Positions 9,008-17,921 are shown, counted from the stretch's first letter. The stretch: 64,000 nucleotides of DNA from Chloroflexota bacterium (GCA_018648325.1 JABGRK010000014.1:1656-65655); one strand, 5' to 3'. The notes: generated from the sequence alone by a model not told the origin. A program made the numbers and translations.

Positions 9008-9355
9008 ATGGCAATACAAGAGATTGGTTGTTGTGGGGCATACTGCAAGACATGCCGCACGTCGAGTACCGGCAGCGCCTGTCGAGGCTGCAATCTGGGT
9101 TACGAAAATGGCGAGCGGGATATCAACAAGGCCAAGTGCAGGATAAAGCTGTGTTGCTTTAGGGATAGGGGACTTCAGACTTGTGCCGACTGTTCTGACT
9201 ATACGTCATGCGAAATCATTTATACGTATTTTGATAAAAGCGGCACCAAGTACAAAAAATACAAGCAGGCAATTGAATACATCGGGGCGAACGGATACGA
9301 TGCATATCTGAAAATCGCTGATCAATGGGCAGGCCCCTACGGCAAACTGCCGTAA
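9008..9355 (+). CDS. DUF3795 cysteine-rich small protein
   Basis: This 115-residue protein is rich in cysteine pairs (CCGAYCKTC, CRGC, CRIKLCC, CADC), typical of the DUF3795 family and suggestive of bound zinc or an iron-sulfur centre. The family function is unknown. The start is placed at the ATG at 9008 because GGGAGGG lies at 8998-9004. It follows the dipeptidase by 21 bases and precedes a methyltransferase by 22, so it is probably co-transcribed with them. Confidence 0.7.
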   Translation: MAIQEIGCCGAYCKTCRTSSTGSACRGCNLGYENGERDINKAKCRIKLCCFRDRGLQTCADCSDYTSCEIIYTYFDKSGTKYKKYKQAIEYIGANGYDAYLKIADQWAGPYGKLP

Positions 9356-9377
9356 TTGAAATCAACTGGAGGCGCAT

Positions 9378-10157
9378 ATGACAGCCTTTGAATTTGACGG
9401 AAATAAATACAAGCAGGCATCTGCTCACCAGAAAGAGTGGGGTTTAAATCTCATATCTGATATTGATTTTGTGGGAGATGAGAGTGTTTTAGACCTTGGT
9501 TGCGGCGACGGTGCACTCACCGAGAAGCTGGCGCAAAAGGTCCCAAATGGCAAGGTGTTGGGTATCGACGCATCACAGGGAATGATAGATACCGCCAAAA
9601 CATTGCAGAAAGACAATTTAACCTTTACCGTCATGGATATCGGCCGGATAGATTTTGTGGATGAGTTCCGTCTCATTTATTCAAACGCTACGTTGCACTG
9701 GGTTCCGGACCACAAAACGCTGTTGGCAAACTGTTACCTTGCGTTAAAAAGTGGAGGCAAGATTCGTTTCAACTTTGCCGGAGATGGCAACTGCTCTAAC
9801 CTATTCGCTGTTGTGAAGGATGCGATTGACTCCGATACATACAAGCGATATTTTATCGATTTTAGCTGGCCGTGGTACATGCCGCCTGTAGATGAATATA
9901 AGAGTATAGCTCAAATATCCATGTTCAAAGATGTGAAGGTATGGGAAGAAAACGCCGACCGCTTCTTTTCGGATCAAGAGGCTATGATTAAATGGATAGA
10001 TCAGCCGTCACTCGTACCTTTCTTGAAGCACATACCTGAAAGCGACAAGCAAGCTTTTAGAGACACGGTTGTTGAGCAGATGATTGCACGAACCAAACAG
10101 GCAGATGGTACCTGCTTTGAGACTTTTCGCAGAATAAATCTTACAGCAAGAAAGTGA
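9378..10157 (+). CDS. Class I SAM-dependent methyltransferase, trans-aconitate methyltransferase-like
   Basis: A 259-residue Rossmann methyltransferase. Motif I is VLDLGCGDGALTEKLA (about residues 37-52), motif II is VLGIDASQGMI, and SNATLHWVPDH matches the region seen in trans-aconitate and malonyl-ACP methyltransferases. The acceptor substrate is unknown. GGAGG sits seven bases before the ATG. It is the first of three class I methyltransferases within 3.7 kb that are only distantly alike, so they are not recent duplicates. Confidence 0.85.
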   Translation: MTAFEFDGNKYKQASAHQKEWGLNLISDIDFVGDESVLDLGCGDGALTEKLAQKVPNGKVLGIDASQGMIDTAKTLQKDNLTFTVMDIGRIDFVDEFRLIYSNATLHWVPDHKTLLANCYLALKSGGKIRFNFAGDGNCSNLFAVVKDAIDSDTYKRYFIDFSWPWYMPPVDEYKSIAQISMFKDVKVWEENADRFFSDQEAMIKWIDQPSLVPFLKHIPESDKQAFRDTVVEQMIARTKQADGTCFETFRRINLTARK

Positions 10158-10162
10158 TTTTT

Positions 10163-10843
10163 ATGGAACAGGATGTAAAACAATCACAATATCAATATTA
10201 CGAAGAACGTGCGCCTGAATATGATGAGATATACTCGGGTGGTGGCCCTGCCACTATGTCTGAACCAGACCTATATGTTAGAGAAACCAAGGCTGTATCA
10301 GATCTGATACCAAAACACATAAGGGGTAATCATATAGATATTGCCTGTGGCACCGGTTACTGGCTGCCGTGTTACCACCATAAATGCTCAAACATTACGC
10401 TTGTAGATCAGTCGCCCGCTGTGCTTGCTGAGTGCCGCAAGAAAATAGACAGCCTTGGTATCAAGAACAAAGTTAACATCATGCAGGCCAATCTTTTTAA
10501 CCATCCGCTACCTAAAAACAGTTACGATAGTGCTATGGTCGGTTTTCTCATCAGTCATTTCGATGAGGGCGAAGAACAAAGTTTTTTTGATATGCTAAAA
10601 AGTATACTTAAGCCAAACGGTTACTTCATCATTCTTGACTCTTCATGGACGGCAGAAAGGGCGGAGGTGCGCAACAAAAACGGGTTGCAAACAAGAACGC
10701 TCAACGATGGCAGGGAGTTCACAATAATTAAACATTATTTTGATCACAATGACATCGTGAACTTAGCATCAAGATATGATGCTGATATAGAGGTGCTTTT
10801 TGAGGGGCGGGCGTATATTTTGGCAGCAGGTAAATTCCGCTAA
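10163..10843 (+). CDS. Class I SAM-dependent methyltransferase
   Basis: About 226 residues. The SAM site is IDIACGTGYWLPCY, then ITLVDQSPAVL, then an MVGFLISHFDEGEEQ segment and LKPNGYFIILDSSW as the late strand. The ATG at 10163 is preferred over a GTG at 10154 because the latter overlaps the preceding stop. Methyl acceptor unknown. It is packed directly after the previous methyltransferase gene, which suggests a shared transcript. Confidence 0.82.
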   Translation: MEQDVKQSQYQYYEERAPEYDEIYSGGGPATMSEPDLYVRETKAVSDLIPKHIRGNHIDIACGTGYWLPCYHHKCSNITLVDQSPAVLAECRKKIDSLGIKNKVNIMQANLFNHPLPKNSYDSAMVGFLISHFDEGEEQSFFDMLKSILKPNGYFIILDSSWTAERAEVRNKNGLQTRTLNDGREFTIIKHYFDHNDIVNLASRYDADIEVLFEGRAYILAAGKFR

Positions 10844-10863
10844 TATATCAAAGAGGTTTAGCA

Positions 10864-11643
10864 ATGAACAACACGGTTAACATCGTAAACGTTGATGAGA
10901 GCAATATCGATGAGCACCCGCCCGTATGCTTTCTCAACCCCAAAAACGTGGGATATCAAACAAAGCGTGAGTGGCTCGCAAAACGCTTTGCGGAAGGTAT
11001 GAAGATCAAGCTGTTGTATCTGGAGGGTGAGAAGAAGCCCGTTGGTTTCATAGAATACGTGCCCGGTGAGTATGCATGGCGGGCAGTAGATGCCGCTGGA
11101 TACATGTTCATACACTGCATATGGATTACCCCAAACAAGTACAAAGAAAAGGGATATGCCTCGATTATGATTGACGAGTGCTTGAAAGATGCAAAGGCAG
11201 AAGGCAAATATGGAGTTGCAGTCATTACAAGTGAGGGCGCATTTATGGCGGGCAAAGACCTGTTTCTTAAAAACGGGTTTGCTTCTATTGCCAGCGCTAA
11301 ACCCTCGTTTGAACTCATGTGTAAAACCATAAAAGAAGGTCCATTGCCACAGTTTAGGGACTGGCAGAAGCAGTTGGATAGTTATCAGGGACTTAACATA
11401 GTTTGTTCCAACCAATGCCCGTGGGTGGCAAGGTTTATGTCGGAACTGGATGATACCATAAAAGGCATGAATCTCGATATTAAGATCATCGAACTGGAAA
11501 CGGCGGCGCAGGCCCAAAACGCCCCATCAATATATGCAACATTCAACATGATAAACAATGGTAAACTGTTATCGGATCATTATATTTCCAATACCAGATT
11601 CATGAATATAATCAACAAGGAACTGGGCAAGAAGGGGAAGTGA
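10864..11643 (+). CDS. GNAT N-acetyltransferase fused to a YoaP-like thioredoxin-fold domain
   Basis: Two domains are visible in 259 residues. Residues about 1-160 form a GNAT acetyltransferase: WITPNKYKEKGYASIMIDE resembles the acetyl-CoA pyrophosphate loop, and LFLKNGFASI is the typical terminal strand. Residues about 175-255 resemble the YoaP domain, a thioredoxin-like fold carrying CSNQCPWV in place of a classical CxxC active site. Such fusions occur in anaerobes next to cysteine-rich or metal-related genes; the substrate is not known. GAGG precedes the start. The next gene begins immediately after its stop. Confidence 0.8.
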   Translation: MNNTVNIVNVDESNIDEHPPVCFLNPKNVGYQTKREWLAKRFAEGMKIKLLYLEGEKKPVGFIEYVPGEYAWRAVDAAGYMFIHCIWITPNKYKEKGYASIMIDECLKDAKAEGKYGVAVITSEGAFMAGKDLFLKNGFASIASAKPSFELMCKTIKEGPLPQFRDWQKQLDSYQGLNIVCSNQCPWVARFMSELDDTIKGMNLDIKIIELETAAQAQNAPSIYATFNMINNGKLLSDHYISNTRFMNIINKELGKKGK

Positions 11644-12357
11644 ATGCAAGATATAAAAAGCTATTTCAACGGCAAAACATATCCGGGCAGAGGCATCGTT
11701 ATCGGACTGTCGCCGGATGAAAAAGCGTACTACCAGATATACTGGATAATGGGGCGCAGCGAGAATAGCAGAAACAGAGTCTTTATTAAAGAAGAAAACA
11801 ATTTCGTGCGAACCGAGGCACACGATAAAGTCAAGATGGAAGATCCTTCACTGATCATCTACTATCCAATAAAGCATGTTGGTGTAAATACTCATATCGT
11901 CTCAAACGGCGATCAGACTGACACAATCGTCGAATATATAAGTAGTGGCAAATCGTTTGAGCAGGCTATAGCCAGCAGAACCTACGAGCCGGACCCACCG
12001 AACTACACGCCAAGAATTGCCGGAATCATTGACACGGGCGCAGATGACTGTGCTTACAAGCTGGCCATAATGAAGTCTAATAATAACCAGCCTGAACATG
12101 CTGTCAAAAACGTTTTTGCATATGCCAGCGCCATACCCGGAATAGGACATTGCATAACGACATACGTGGATGATGGCAATCCGTTGCCTTCGTTTGAGGG
12201 TGAGCCTGTGGCAGGGCCTATTTATGATCGAATTGACGATAATCTGGTTTACTATTGGAAGCTGATCAACAACGATAATCTTATTTCTATACTGGTCAAG
12301 CGTATTGAAATCGTCAGTAGTGAGGTAAATATACTGATAAGAAACAATAGATGCTAA
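11644..12357 (+). CDS. IMP cyclohydrolase, archaeal PurO-like
   Basis: The 237 residues match the PurO-type IMP cyclohydrolase family, which closes FAICAR to IMP in the last step of purine synthesis. Most bacteria use the unrelated PurH for this. Landmarks are YPGRGIVIGLS near the start, YWIMGRSENSRNRVF (about residues 36-50) and a central TPRIAGIID stretch. It is adjacent to the GNAT-YoaP stop and overlaps the next methyltransferase by seven bases. No other purine gene is nearby, so either it complements a scattered pathway or it acts on another nucleotide. The family call is good; the exact reaction here is inference. Confidence 0.8.
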   Translation: MQDIKSYFNGKTYPGRGIVIGLSPDEKAYYQIYWIMGRSENSRNRVFIKEENNFVRTEAHDKVKMEDPSLIIYYPIKHVGVNTHIVSNGDQTDTIVEYISSGKSFEQAIASRTYEPDPPNYTPRIAGIIDTGADDCAYKLAIMKSNNNQPEHAVKNVFAYASAIPGIGHCITTYVDDGNPLPSFEGEPVAGPIYDRIDDNLVYYWKLINNDNLISILVKRIEIVSSEVNILIRNNRC

Positions 12358-13055
12358 AATCGTACGAGAAATTGTCCGAGTACTACTACGATGAATGGGG
12401 CAACTTCAGTTTGCAGTATTTGCAGTTGCTTGATCATATTGCGTCCGAATATGGCTTTTCGCCTGATTCCATCTTGGATATCGCATGTGGAACGGGCAAT
12501 TTGTTATCGGCGCTTAACGGCATGGGCAAGCAGGTGGTTGGGTGTGACATGTCGCCGCAGATGATTGCCATCGCTAAGAAAAACAATCCTGATGTCGAGT
12601 TTCACACTGTGAATATGATCGATGTTGCTCTCAATCGTAAGTTTGACCTTGCCGTCTGCGCTTTTGATTCAATCAACTATCTTCTAAGCGAAAACGATGT
12701 GTCGAAGCTGTTTTCTGTTGTCTATGCGCATCTAGCCAATGGCGGCATTTTTTTGTTCGACGTGAACACTCAGCACATATTTAGGGATCATGCGGGCATC
12801 TTTAAGCGAGACATAAACGGAACAACATTCACTCAAACGGCAACCTACGATGGGGAAAAAGAACTGGCCTGTACTGTTTTCGACTTTGGTACGGGCGAAA
12901 TCGAACGACATGTCCAAAAAGCGTATGATGATGAAACCATTGCAGCACTGCTTGAGCAAAATTCGTTTGAGATACTGGACACTTTTGCTAATATCGAGTT
13001 CGCTGCTCCCACAAAGGATGCTAAAAGACTGATATATGTTGTCAGAAAGTGTTAA
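12351..13055 (+). CDS. Class I SAM-dependent methyltransferase
   Basis: A 234-residue protein with motif I SILDIACGTGNLLSAL (about residues 41-56), motif II VVGCDMSPQMIAIA, and AVCAFDSINYLLS followed by LANGGIFLFDVNT. This layout is common in small-molecule methyltransferases near the ubiquinone/tRNA-modifying types. The ATG overlaps the end of the IMP cyclohydrolase gene by seven bases, indicating translational coupling. Methyl acceptor unknown. Confidence 0.82.
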   Translation: MLKSYEKLSEYYYDEWGNFSLQYLQLLDHIASEYGFSPDSILDIACGTGNLLSALNGMGKQVVGCDMSPQMIAIAKKNNPDVEFHTVNMIDVALNRKFDLAVCAFDSINYLLSENDVSKLFSVVYAHLANGGIFLFDVNTQHIFRDHAGIFKRDINGTTFTQTATYDGEKELACTVFDFGTGEIERHVQKAYDDETIAALLEQNSFEILDTFANIEFAAPTKDAKRLIYVVRKC

Positions 13056-13098
13056 GTGGGTTAGTATAGGTCATATAGATTAACTTGGAGACTAAAGA

Positions 13099-13689
13099 AT
13101 GAACAGAATACTTTTCGTTGATTACGAAAACGTGCAGAATATAGATCTGGACTTCATCAAAAAGGAAAACCTGGAAACAATTGTCTTTGTGGGCAAGTCG
13201 CAAAAGAAAATACCGTTTGAGATTGTGCAAAAGGCACAGCAGCTGGGTAAGCTGATAACCTGGCATCAGATTGAAGGACAAGGTAGCAACGCTCTTGATT
13301 TCCACATTGCGTTTTTACTGGGACATCTGACTGCAACAGATACCGGCAAAGAGGGGGAGTACATAGTACTGTCCAAGGACAAGGGTTTTGATCCGTTGCT
13401 CAGGTATGTGCAGAAGGAAAATTACAACTGTCGCAGAATCAACAGTCTATTGGAATTGCAGCACGCCAAGCCGGATCAGTCCAGCAATAAAAACATGGAA
13501 AAGGCACTTGAGATTCTGGGCAAGATAGAAAAACCCAAAAGGCCTAGAAACCGCAACACCCTGTTTAAATACATTCAGAACATACTGGGAAACAAGACGC
13601 CGGAAAAGGAAACAGCCATTGTAATTGACAGGATGTTTATTGAGAATAAACTTTCAGAGCATAACAACCGGCTAAAATACGACTTCTAA
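13099..13689 (+). CDS. PIN-like domain protein
   Basis: A 196-residue protein starting ILFVDYENVQNID, the N-terminal acidic strand of PIN-like/NYN nucleases. It continues with ALDFHIAFLLGH and YIVLSKDKGFDPLLRY, which supply the further acidic residues of the metal site. The C-terminal 70 residues are lysine-rich and probably helical, perhaps nucleic-acid binding. It may be an RNase, but no antitoxin-like partner precedes it and the substrate is unknown. A good GGAG ribosome site lies before the ATG. Confidence 0.75.
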   Translation: MNRILFVDYENVQNIDLDFIKKENLETIVFVGKSQKKIPFEIVQKAQQLGKLITWHQIEGQGSNALDFHIAFLLGHLTATDTGKEGEYIVLSKDKGFDPLLRYVQKENYNCRRINSLLELQHAKPDQSSNKNMEKALEILGKIEKPKRPRNRNTLFKYIQNILGNKTPEKETAIVIDRMFIENKLSEHNNRLKYDF

Positions 13690-13698
13690 GCGGTTTGC

Positions 13699-14706
13699 AT
13701 GTCCAACTGGCTGAAACAGCTTAAATATGATCCTATTAGGCTTCTGCTCGCCTCAGGCGACCAGGCGCTTATCTACTTCACTAAACGTGATCTTCTGGAT
13801 GAGAACGTAGAACCTATCGAATCCATTTGGCAATTGCCCGAGATTAAAAAGATACTTTTTTATCAATTGACAGATGGTTCATTCAAATACTCCGGCAATA
13901 AACCTGAAGTCTACTATCCGCCCAACCACTACGAAATTGCAGAGACATGGCGGCAGCTGCGGGTGCTGGTGCAGCAATACCAGATGACCAGGAGTCATCC
14001 GGCAGTAGAAAAGGCGGCCGGATTTCTCTTCAAATGTCAGACGCTGGAAGGGGATATCCGGGGGATGATCGGCAACCAGTACGCTCCGTATTACACCGGC
14101 GCTATCATGTATCTGCTCATTATGGCCGGATATACCAGTGACCTACGTATACGCAGAGGGTTTGAGTGGCTGCTTTCCATGCGTCAGAACGATAAGGGCT
14201 GGACCATACCCATCCTCACCATACAAAACTACAGATGGGATGAGGTTATCAGGGTGACCAGTACAAATTTCGAGCCTCTTGCACCTGTCAAATCAAGGCC
14301 ATCTTCCCACAACTGGACCGGTATGGTGCTTAGAGCGTTTGCCATTCATCCTATTCAGAGAAAAACAAACGAGGCTAAAATCGCCGGGGACCTGCTCAAA
14401 TCTCGCTTCTTTAGGAATGATGTCTACACTTCATATCGGGCGGCCAGCTACTGGACTAGGTTCCAGTATCCGTTCTGGTGGAACAACCTGCTTACTGCTC
14501 TGGATTCGCTATCGCATTTGGGATACTTAAAAGACGATGAGGATATCAAAAAGGGGCTTGACTGGTTTATCGATAATCAGCAACCGGATGGACTGTGGCC
14601 GCTTGATGTTTCCAAAAAGGAACGTAAGGTAACGCCGAAATCGATAAGAGAGCAGCTATGGGTGGCGCTTGCCATCTGCCGCGTGCTCAGGAGGTTTTAT
14701 GGATAA
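13699..14706 (+). CDS. Uncharacterised protein of the prenyltransferase/terpene cyclase toroid fold
   Basis: The 335 residues show repeated helical units with Trp/Gln-rich turns: FLFKCQTLEGDIRG, FEWLLSMRQNDKGW and LDWFIDNQQPDGLWPL. These resemble the QW-type repeats of the alpha/alpha-toroid superfamily (squalene cyclases, protein prenyltransferases). No DxDD cyclase motif is visible, so cyclase activity is not supported. There is no signal peptide or membrane segment. It starts nine bases after the PIN-like gene. Function unknown. Confidence 0.6.
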   Translation: MSNWLKQLKYDPIRLLLASGDQALIYFTKRDLLDENVEPIESIWQLPEIKKILFYQLTDGSFKYSGNKPEVYYPPNHYEIAETWRQLRVLVQQYQMTRSHPAVEKAAGFLFKCQTLEGDIRGMIGNQYAPYYTGAIMYLLIMAGYTSDLRIRRGFEWLLSMRQNDKGWTIPILTIQNYRWDEVIRVTSTNFEPLAPVKSRPSSHNWTGMVLRAFAIHPIQRKTNEAKIAGDLLKSRFFRNDVYTSYRAASYWTRFQYPFWWNNLLTALDSLSHLGYLKDDEDIKKGLDWFIDNQQPDGLWPLDVSKKERKVTPKSIREQLWVALAICRVLRRFYG

Positions 14707-14724
14707 ACCAAAGGAGTAAACGCC

Positions 14725-15141
14725 ATGGTTGAAAGCAAAACTTTACAGTTCAGCTCACAGGGGAACTGCGACATTATAGATATAACCTCACAGGTGGGCC
14801 GGGCGGTGCATGATAGCAGCGTGGACAGCGGCACGGTTACCGTGTTTATCATCGGATCAACCGCCGGGGTAACTACTGTTGAGTACGAGTCGGGGCTTGT
14901 TGGCGACCTCAAAAAGCTGTTCGAGCGCATTGCTCCCAAGAACATACCTTATGGGCATGATGAGCGCTGGGGTGACGGTAATGGTCATTCCCACGTACGC
15001 GCTTCGCTGCTGGGCTCGTCGCTGGTGGTGCCGTTTGAGGGTAAGCAGTTGATGCTGGGTACGTGGCAACAGATCATAGTTGTTGACTTCGACAACCGCC
15101 CGCGCAACCGCACGGTACAGCTTCAGATCATGGGTGAGTAG
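14725..15141 (+). CDS. YjbQ/UPF0047 family protein
   Basis: A 138-residue single-domain protein with the family core ERWGDGNGHSHVRASLLG near residues 77-94, whose histidines and acid form a metal site. E. coli YjbQ has weak thiamine-phosphate synthase activity; its physiological role is unsettled, so no reaction is claimed here. AAAGGAG precedes the ATG at good spacing. It ends a rightward gene run and faces the TIR-like gene tail to tail, with only 16 bases between stops. Confidence 0.9.
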   Translation: MVESKTLQFSSQGNCDIIDITSQVGRAVHDSSVDSGTVTVFIIGSTAGVTTVEYESGLVGDLKKLFERIAPKNIPYGHDERWGDGNGHSHVRASLLGSSLVVPFEGKQLMLGTWQQIIVVDFDNRPRNRTVQLQIMGE

Positions 15142-15157
15142 GGATGGGGCAAATATA

Positions 15158-16003
15158 TTAACTCAATAACTTATCGTTGTTAATGGAAATCCCAGCGGCT
15201 TTAAGTTCTTTAGCAAGTTTTAATTTCCAACCGCCGTGACTATCAATTGGAATATATATCACTCCTAGGATATCTGTTGGCAAATCTAAATTGCCTTTAC
15301 TTAAAGAGCAAACATTATTGCGCCCTAGTTTACCGATGAAATAACCAAGTTCTAATATCACGTTTTGACGTGCACGATGCTGGGGATTACCCTGTTGATC
15401 TTTAGAGGCACCTATGTCGTCAGGACTGAGAATAACAATAGCAAAGCTAACATTGGCATATTTTTCAAATTTCTCAATAATGGTTTTGCCTTCACTAGCT
15501 TTTTTGTGTAGGATAATGGGGTTCAACTCCAAATCTCTAAGGAAACTCTCTACCTGTAGTTTTGCTTCTTCATCATGGCCATGCACAATAAATACATCGC
15601 CATTACGTTGACTGACCTTAGGGGTTTTCTTGCTTGTATCTATATTAGGGGCCTTACTCTCTGGTATTAATCCTAACTTACTTAGAATGTTTTCTAATCC
15701 CTGTATCTTAATCTCAATGTTATCCCGAAGGAAATCTCTATCATTATCATAATTTAAAGGGTTTTGAAGCTTACTATAGGTATCCTTGATTGAATCATTT
15801 GAAAACAATCTCGTTAACAGTTCAACATTATACTCATTCCATTTAAGGAAATCGCTTTGAGCTTCTCTCAGTGCATAGTTGGATCGAATATCTCTATCGG
15901 AAATCTCTTCACCCCAATTAACCTGCTTTCTTAATTGCCCAGAAGCAACTTTTCTGGAAGCTACAAGAGATACTAAATTACGTGATCCTTCGTTATTTGC
16001 CAT
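15158..16003 (-). CDS. TIR-like predicted nucleotide-binding protein (CAP12/Pycsar effector family)
   Basis: The C-terminal half (about residues 130-280) belongs to the TIR-like family once called predicted nucleotide-binding protein (PF10137). The marks are DVFIVHGHDEEAK, ILHKKASEGKTIIEKFE, FAIVILSPDDIGA and RARQNVILELGYFIGKLG. The glutamate in ILELGYF sits where the NADase glutamate of TIR domains lies. The N-terminal 125 residues are helical and unrecognised. This family supplies effectors in CBASS, Pycsar and related anti-phage systems, but no nucleotide cyclase lies beside it. It has its own promoter (16068-16097) and an AGGAG ribosome site, so it seems to act alone. Confidence 0.8.
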   Translation of the reverse strand: MANNEGSRNLVSLVASRKVASGQLRKQVNWGEEISDRDIRSNYALREAQSDFLKWNEYNVELLTRLFSNDSIKDTYSKLQNPLNYDNDRDFLRDNIEIKIQGLENILSKLGLIPESKAPNIDTSKKTPKVSQRNGDVFIVHGHDEEAKLQVESFLRDLELNPIILHKKASEGKTIIEKFEKYANVSFAIVILSPDDIGASKDQQGNPQHRARQNVILELGYFIGKLGRNNVCSLSKGNLDLPTDILGVIYIPIDSHGGWKLKLAKELKAAGISINNDKLLS

Positions 16004-16067
16004 TGTCGTACGCTCCTGATTGATATGTATAAATACAAATTGAGACAGGACTAGACTGTTTGCGGCA

Positions 16068-16097
16068 ATTATAACACGTAATACATATTGTTGTTAA
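16068..16097 (-). promoter_or_regulatory. Promoter for the TIR-like gene
   Basis: Read on the minus strand, TTAACA (16092-16097) and a perfect TATAAT (16068-16073) are separated by 18 bases. They lie about 65 bases upstream of the TIR-like start codon. Confidence 0.55.
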
Positions 16098-16140
16098 AAG
16101 TAGGTTTGGGGTATTGTAGCCACCAACGAGCGTCCTAGCT

Positions 16141-17223
16141 CTAAGCCCAGCGCTTTATCACTTTGATGGCGGTGGCTTTGAAGCTGACGAACACTTGTGT
16201 GCCAACGGCCAGACCCATATCCAGCGCTGACCGGGCGGTCAGTACCACGAACAGCGGGAAGCCGCAATCAACTTCAATATGCACAAGCGAACCCAGCGTG
16301 GTGATTTTGAATATCTTGCCGCTAAAGGCATTGCGGGCGCTGCCATGTTCTCCGGCAAGACTTAAGGTTATATCTTCAGGACGTATTAGCGCGTAGACGT
16401 TCTGGCCCAACTCGTAATGCGAGATGGCGCTTACCAGACCGCTCGTAACTTTAACGTCAACCAGATCGCCGTCCTTTTTATCGATCGTGCCTGCCAGTAT
16501 GTTATCGATACCGACGAACTCGGCAACTGCCTTGCTGGTGGGTGCGCTGAATATCTGCTCCGGCGTGCCGACCTGCTGCATGCGCCCGTCTATGAGCACA
16601 CCGACTCTGTCTGCGAGGCGCTGACCCTGCAGCATATTGTGGGTGGTCATGAAGATACTTATTTTGTGCTCACTGATTACATGCTCGATGATCTCCTCTA
16701 TCTTGGAAACGGAGTTCGGATCGAGGTTGGCGGTTGGCTCGTCCAGCAGCAGCAGATTAGGCTCTAACGCTAATGCGCGCGCCAGTGCGACACGCTGTGT
16801 CTCACCACCGGACAGCGTTTTGGCATCGCGATGGGCGTAGTCTGTCATATCCACCAGTTCCAGTGCATGCTCAACTTTTTGTTTGATCGATGCCTTGTCG
16901 ATCCCGCGCCATTTTAGTCCAACAGCGACGTTGTCGTATACGTTCATGCTGAATACCACGGGCTTTTGCTGTACCAGCGCCATGCGCCGTCTGGCGGCAA
17001 GTCTGTTGCTCTCGACTTTGGTAACATCCACATCATCGAAGTATATGCTTCCCGACGACGGTGTCTCCAGCAGGTCGAGCAGCTTTAGTAGTGTGGTTTT
17101 GCCTGAGCCGGTAGGCCCGATCAGCGCAAATACCTCGCCATGCTCCAGAGACAGGTTCACATCGGTCAGAATATCCGACCCATCATACGACTGTCCCAGA
17201 TTTTCGATTCTCAGCAAGGCCAT
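16141..17223 (-). CDS. tupC: Tungstate/molybdate ABC transporter, ATP-binding protein
   Basis: The ATPase of an oxyanion importer. Residues 1-235 are an ABC domain with Walker A GPTGSGKTT (about 36-44), signature LSGGETQRVALARAL and Walker B LLLLDEPTANLD. The remaining 125 residues are a TOBE-type domain, which in ModC-like proteins binds oxyanion and can shut the transporter. The start lies five bases after the permease stop. Together with the upstream permease and TupA-like binding protein it forms a complete importer. Tungstate is preferred over molybdate because of the binding protein. Confidence 0.88.
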   Translation of the reverse strand: MALLRIENLGQSYDGSDILTDVNLSLEHGEVFALIGPTGSGKTTLLKLLDLLETPSSGSIYFDDVDVTKVESNRLAARRRMALVQQKPVVFSMNVYDNVAVGLKWRGIDKASIKQKVEHALELVDMTDYAHRDAKTLSGGETQRVALARALALEPNLLLLDEPTANLDPNSVSKIEEIIEHVISEHKISIFMTTHNMLQGQRLADRVGVLIDGRMQQVGTPEQIFSAPTSKAVAEFVGIDNILAGTIDKKDGDLVDVKVTSGLVSAISHYELGQNVYALIRPEDITLSLAGEHGSARNAFSGKIFKITTLGSLVHIEVDCGFPLFVVLTARSALDMGLAVGTQVFVSFKATAIKVIKRWA

Positions 17224-17228
17224 GTGCT

Positions 17229-17921
17229 TTACGCCTTCTTCCGTTGTAGCATGTGCAGGGATATATTTATCACAAATGCAATAAGTATCAGTATGATTCC
17301 AAGTGCTATAGATAGTTCGATATTGCCTTTTTGCGTCTCAAGCGCTATTGCTGTGGGGATTGTTCTGGTGTATCTGGCTATGTTTCCACCCACCATGATT
17401 GACAGGCCTACCTCTGATATAGCACGTCCGAATCCCATGATCAGCGCTGCTGTGATGGCATACCTGGCTTCTCGTATTGTAAGGATGGCTTTTTGCATTC
17501 GGCTGGCACCCAGTGAAACTGCGGTTTCTGGAATGAGCTTGTCTATCCCATTTAGTGCAGAAATTACCAGCCCAAGTATCAGCGGCGATATCAGCAGCAC
17601 CTGCCCGATAATCATTACACTTGGTGAAAAAAGCAGACCGAAGATACCGAGGGGTCCACTTCGTGAGAAGACAAGGAATACCAGCAACCCCATGGCAACC
17701 GTGGGCATGCTCCACAGGGTTTGAACCGTGCTAATTAAGAATTTTTTGCCTTTGAAGTTGTTGAAATGTATGACGGCGCCCAGTGGTACGCATATGGCTG
17801 TGGCAATGAGACAGGCACTGGCCGATATCCACAGCGACCTTGCGGCTATACTTGTAACCGTAGGATCAAACGTAAATATTAGCTGGAACGCTTTTACCAG
17901 CCCATCCCAAATCTCAGTCAA
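17229..17921 (-). CDS. tupB: Tungstate ABC transporter permease
   Basis: A 230-residue permease with about five or six membrane helices and the EAA loop GASRMQKAILTIREARYAI, which contacts the ATPase. A TTG start is used; AAGGA lies about ten bases upstream. It is encoded between the binding protein and the ATPase in the standard tupABC order, with 26 and 5 base gaps, so the three should be one transcript under the riboswitch at 18892-18989. Confidence 0.88.
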   Translation of the reverse strand: MTEIWDGLVKAFQLIFTFDPTVTSIAARSLWISASACLIATAICVPLGAVIHFNNFKGKKFLISTVQTLWSMPTVAMGLLVFLVFSRSGPLGIFGLLFSPSVMIIGQVLLISPLILGLVISALNGIDKLIPETAVSLGASRMQKAILTIREARYAITAALIMGFGRAISEVGLSIMVGGNIARYTRTIPTAIALETQKGNIELSIALGIILILIAFVINISLHMLQRKKA

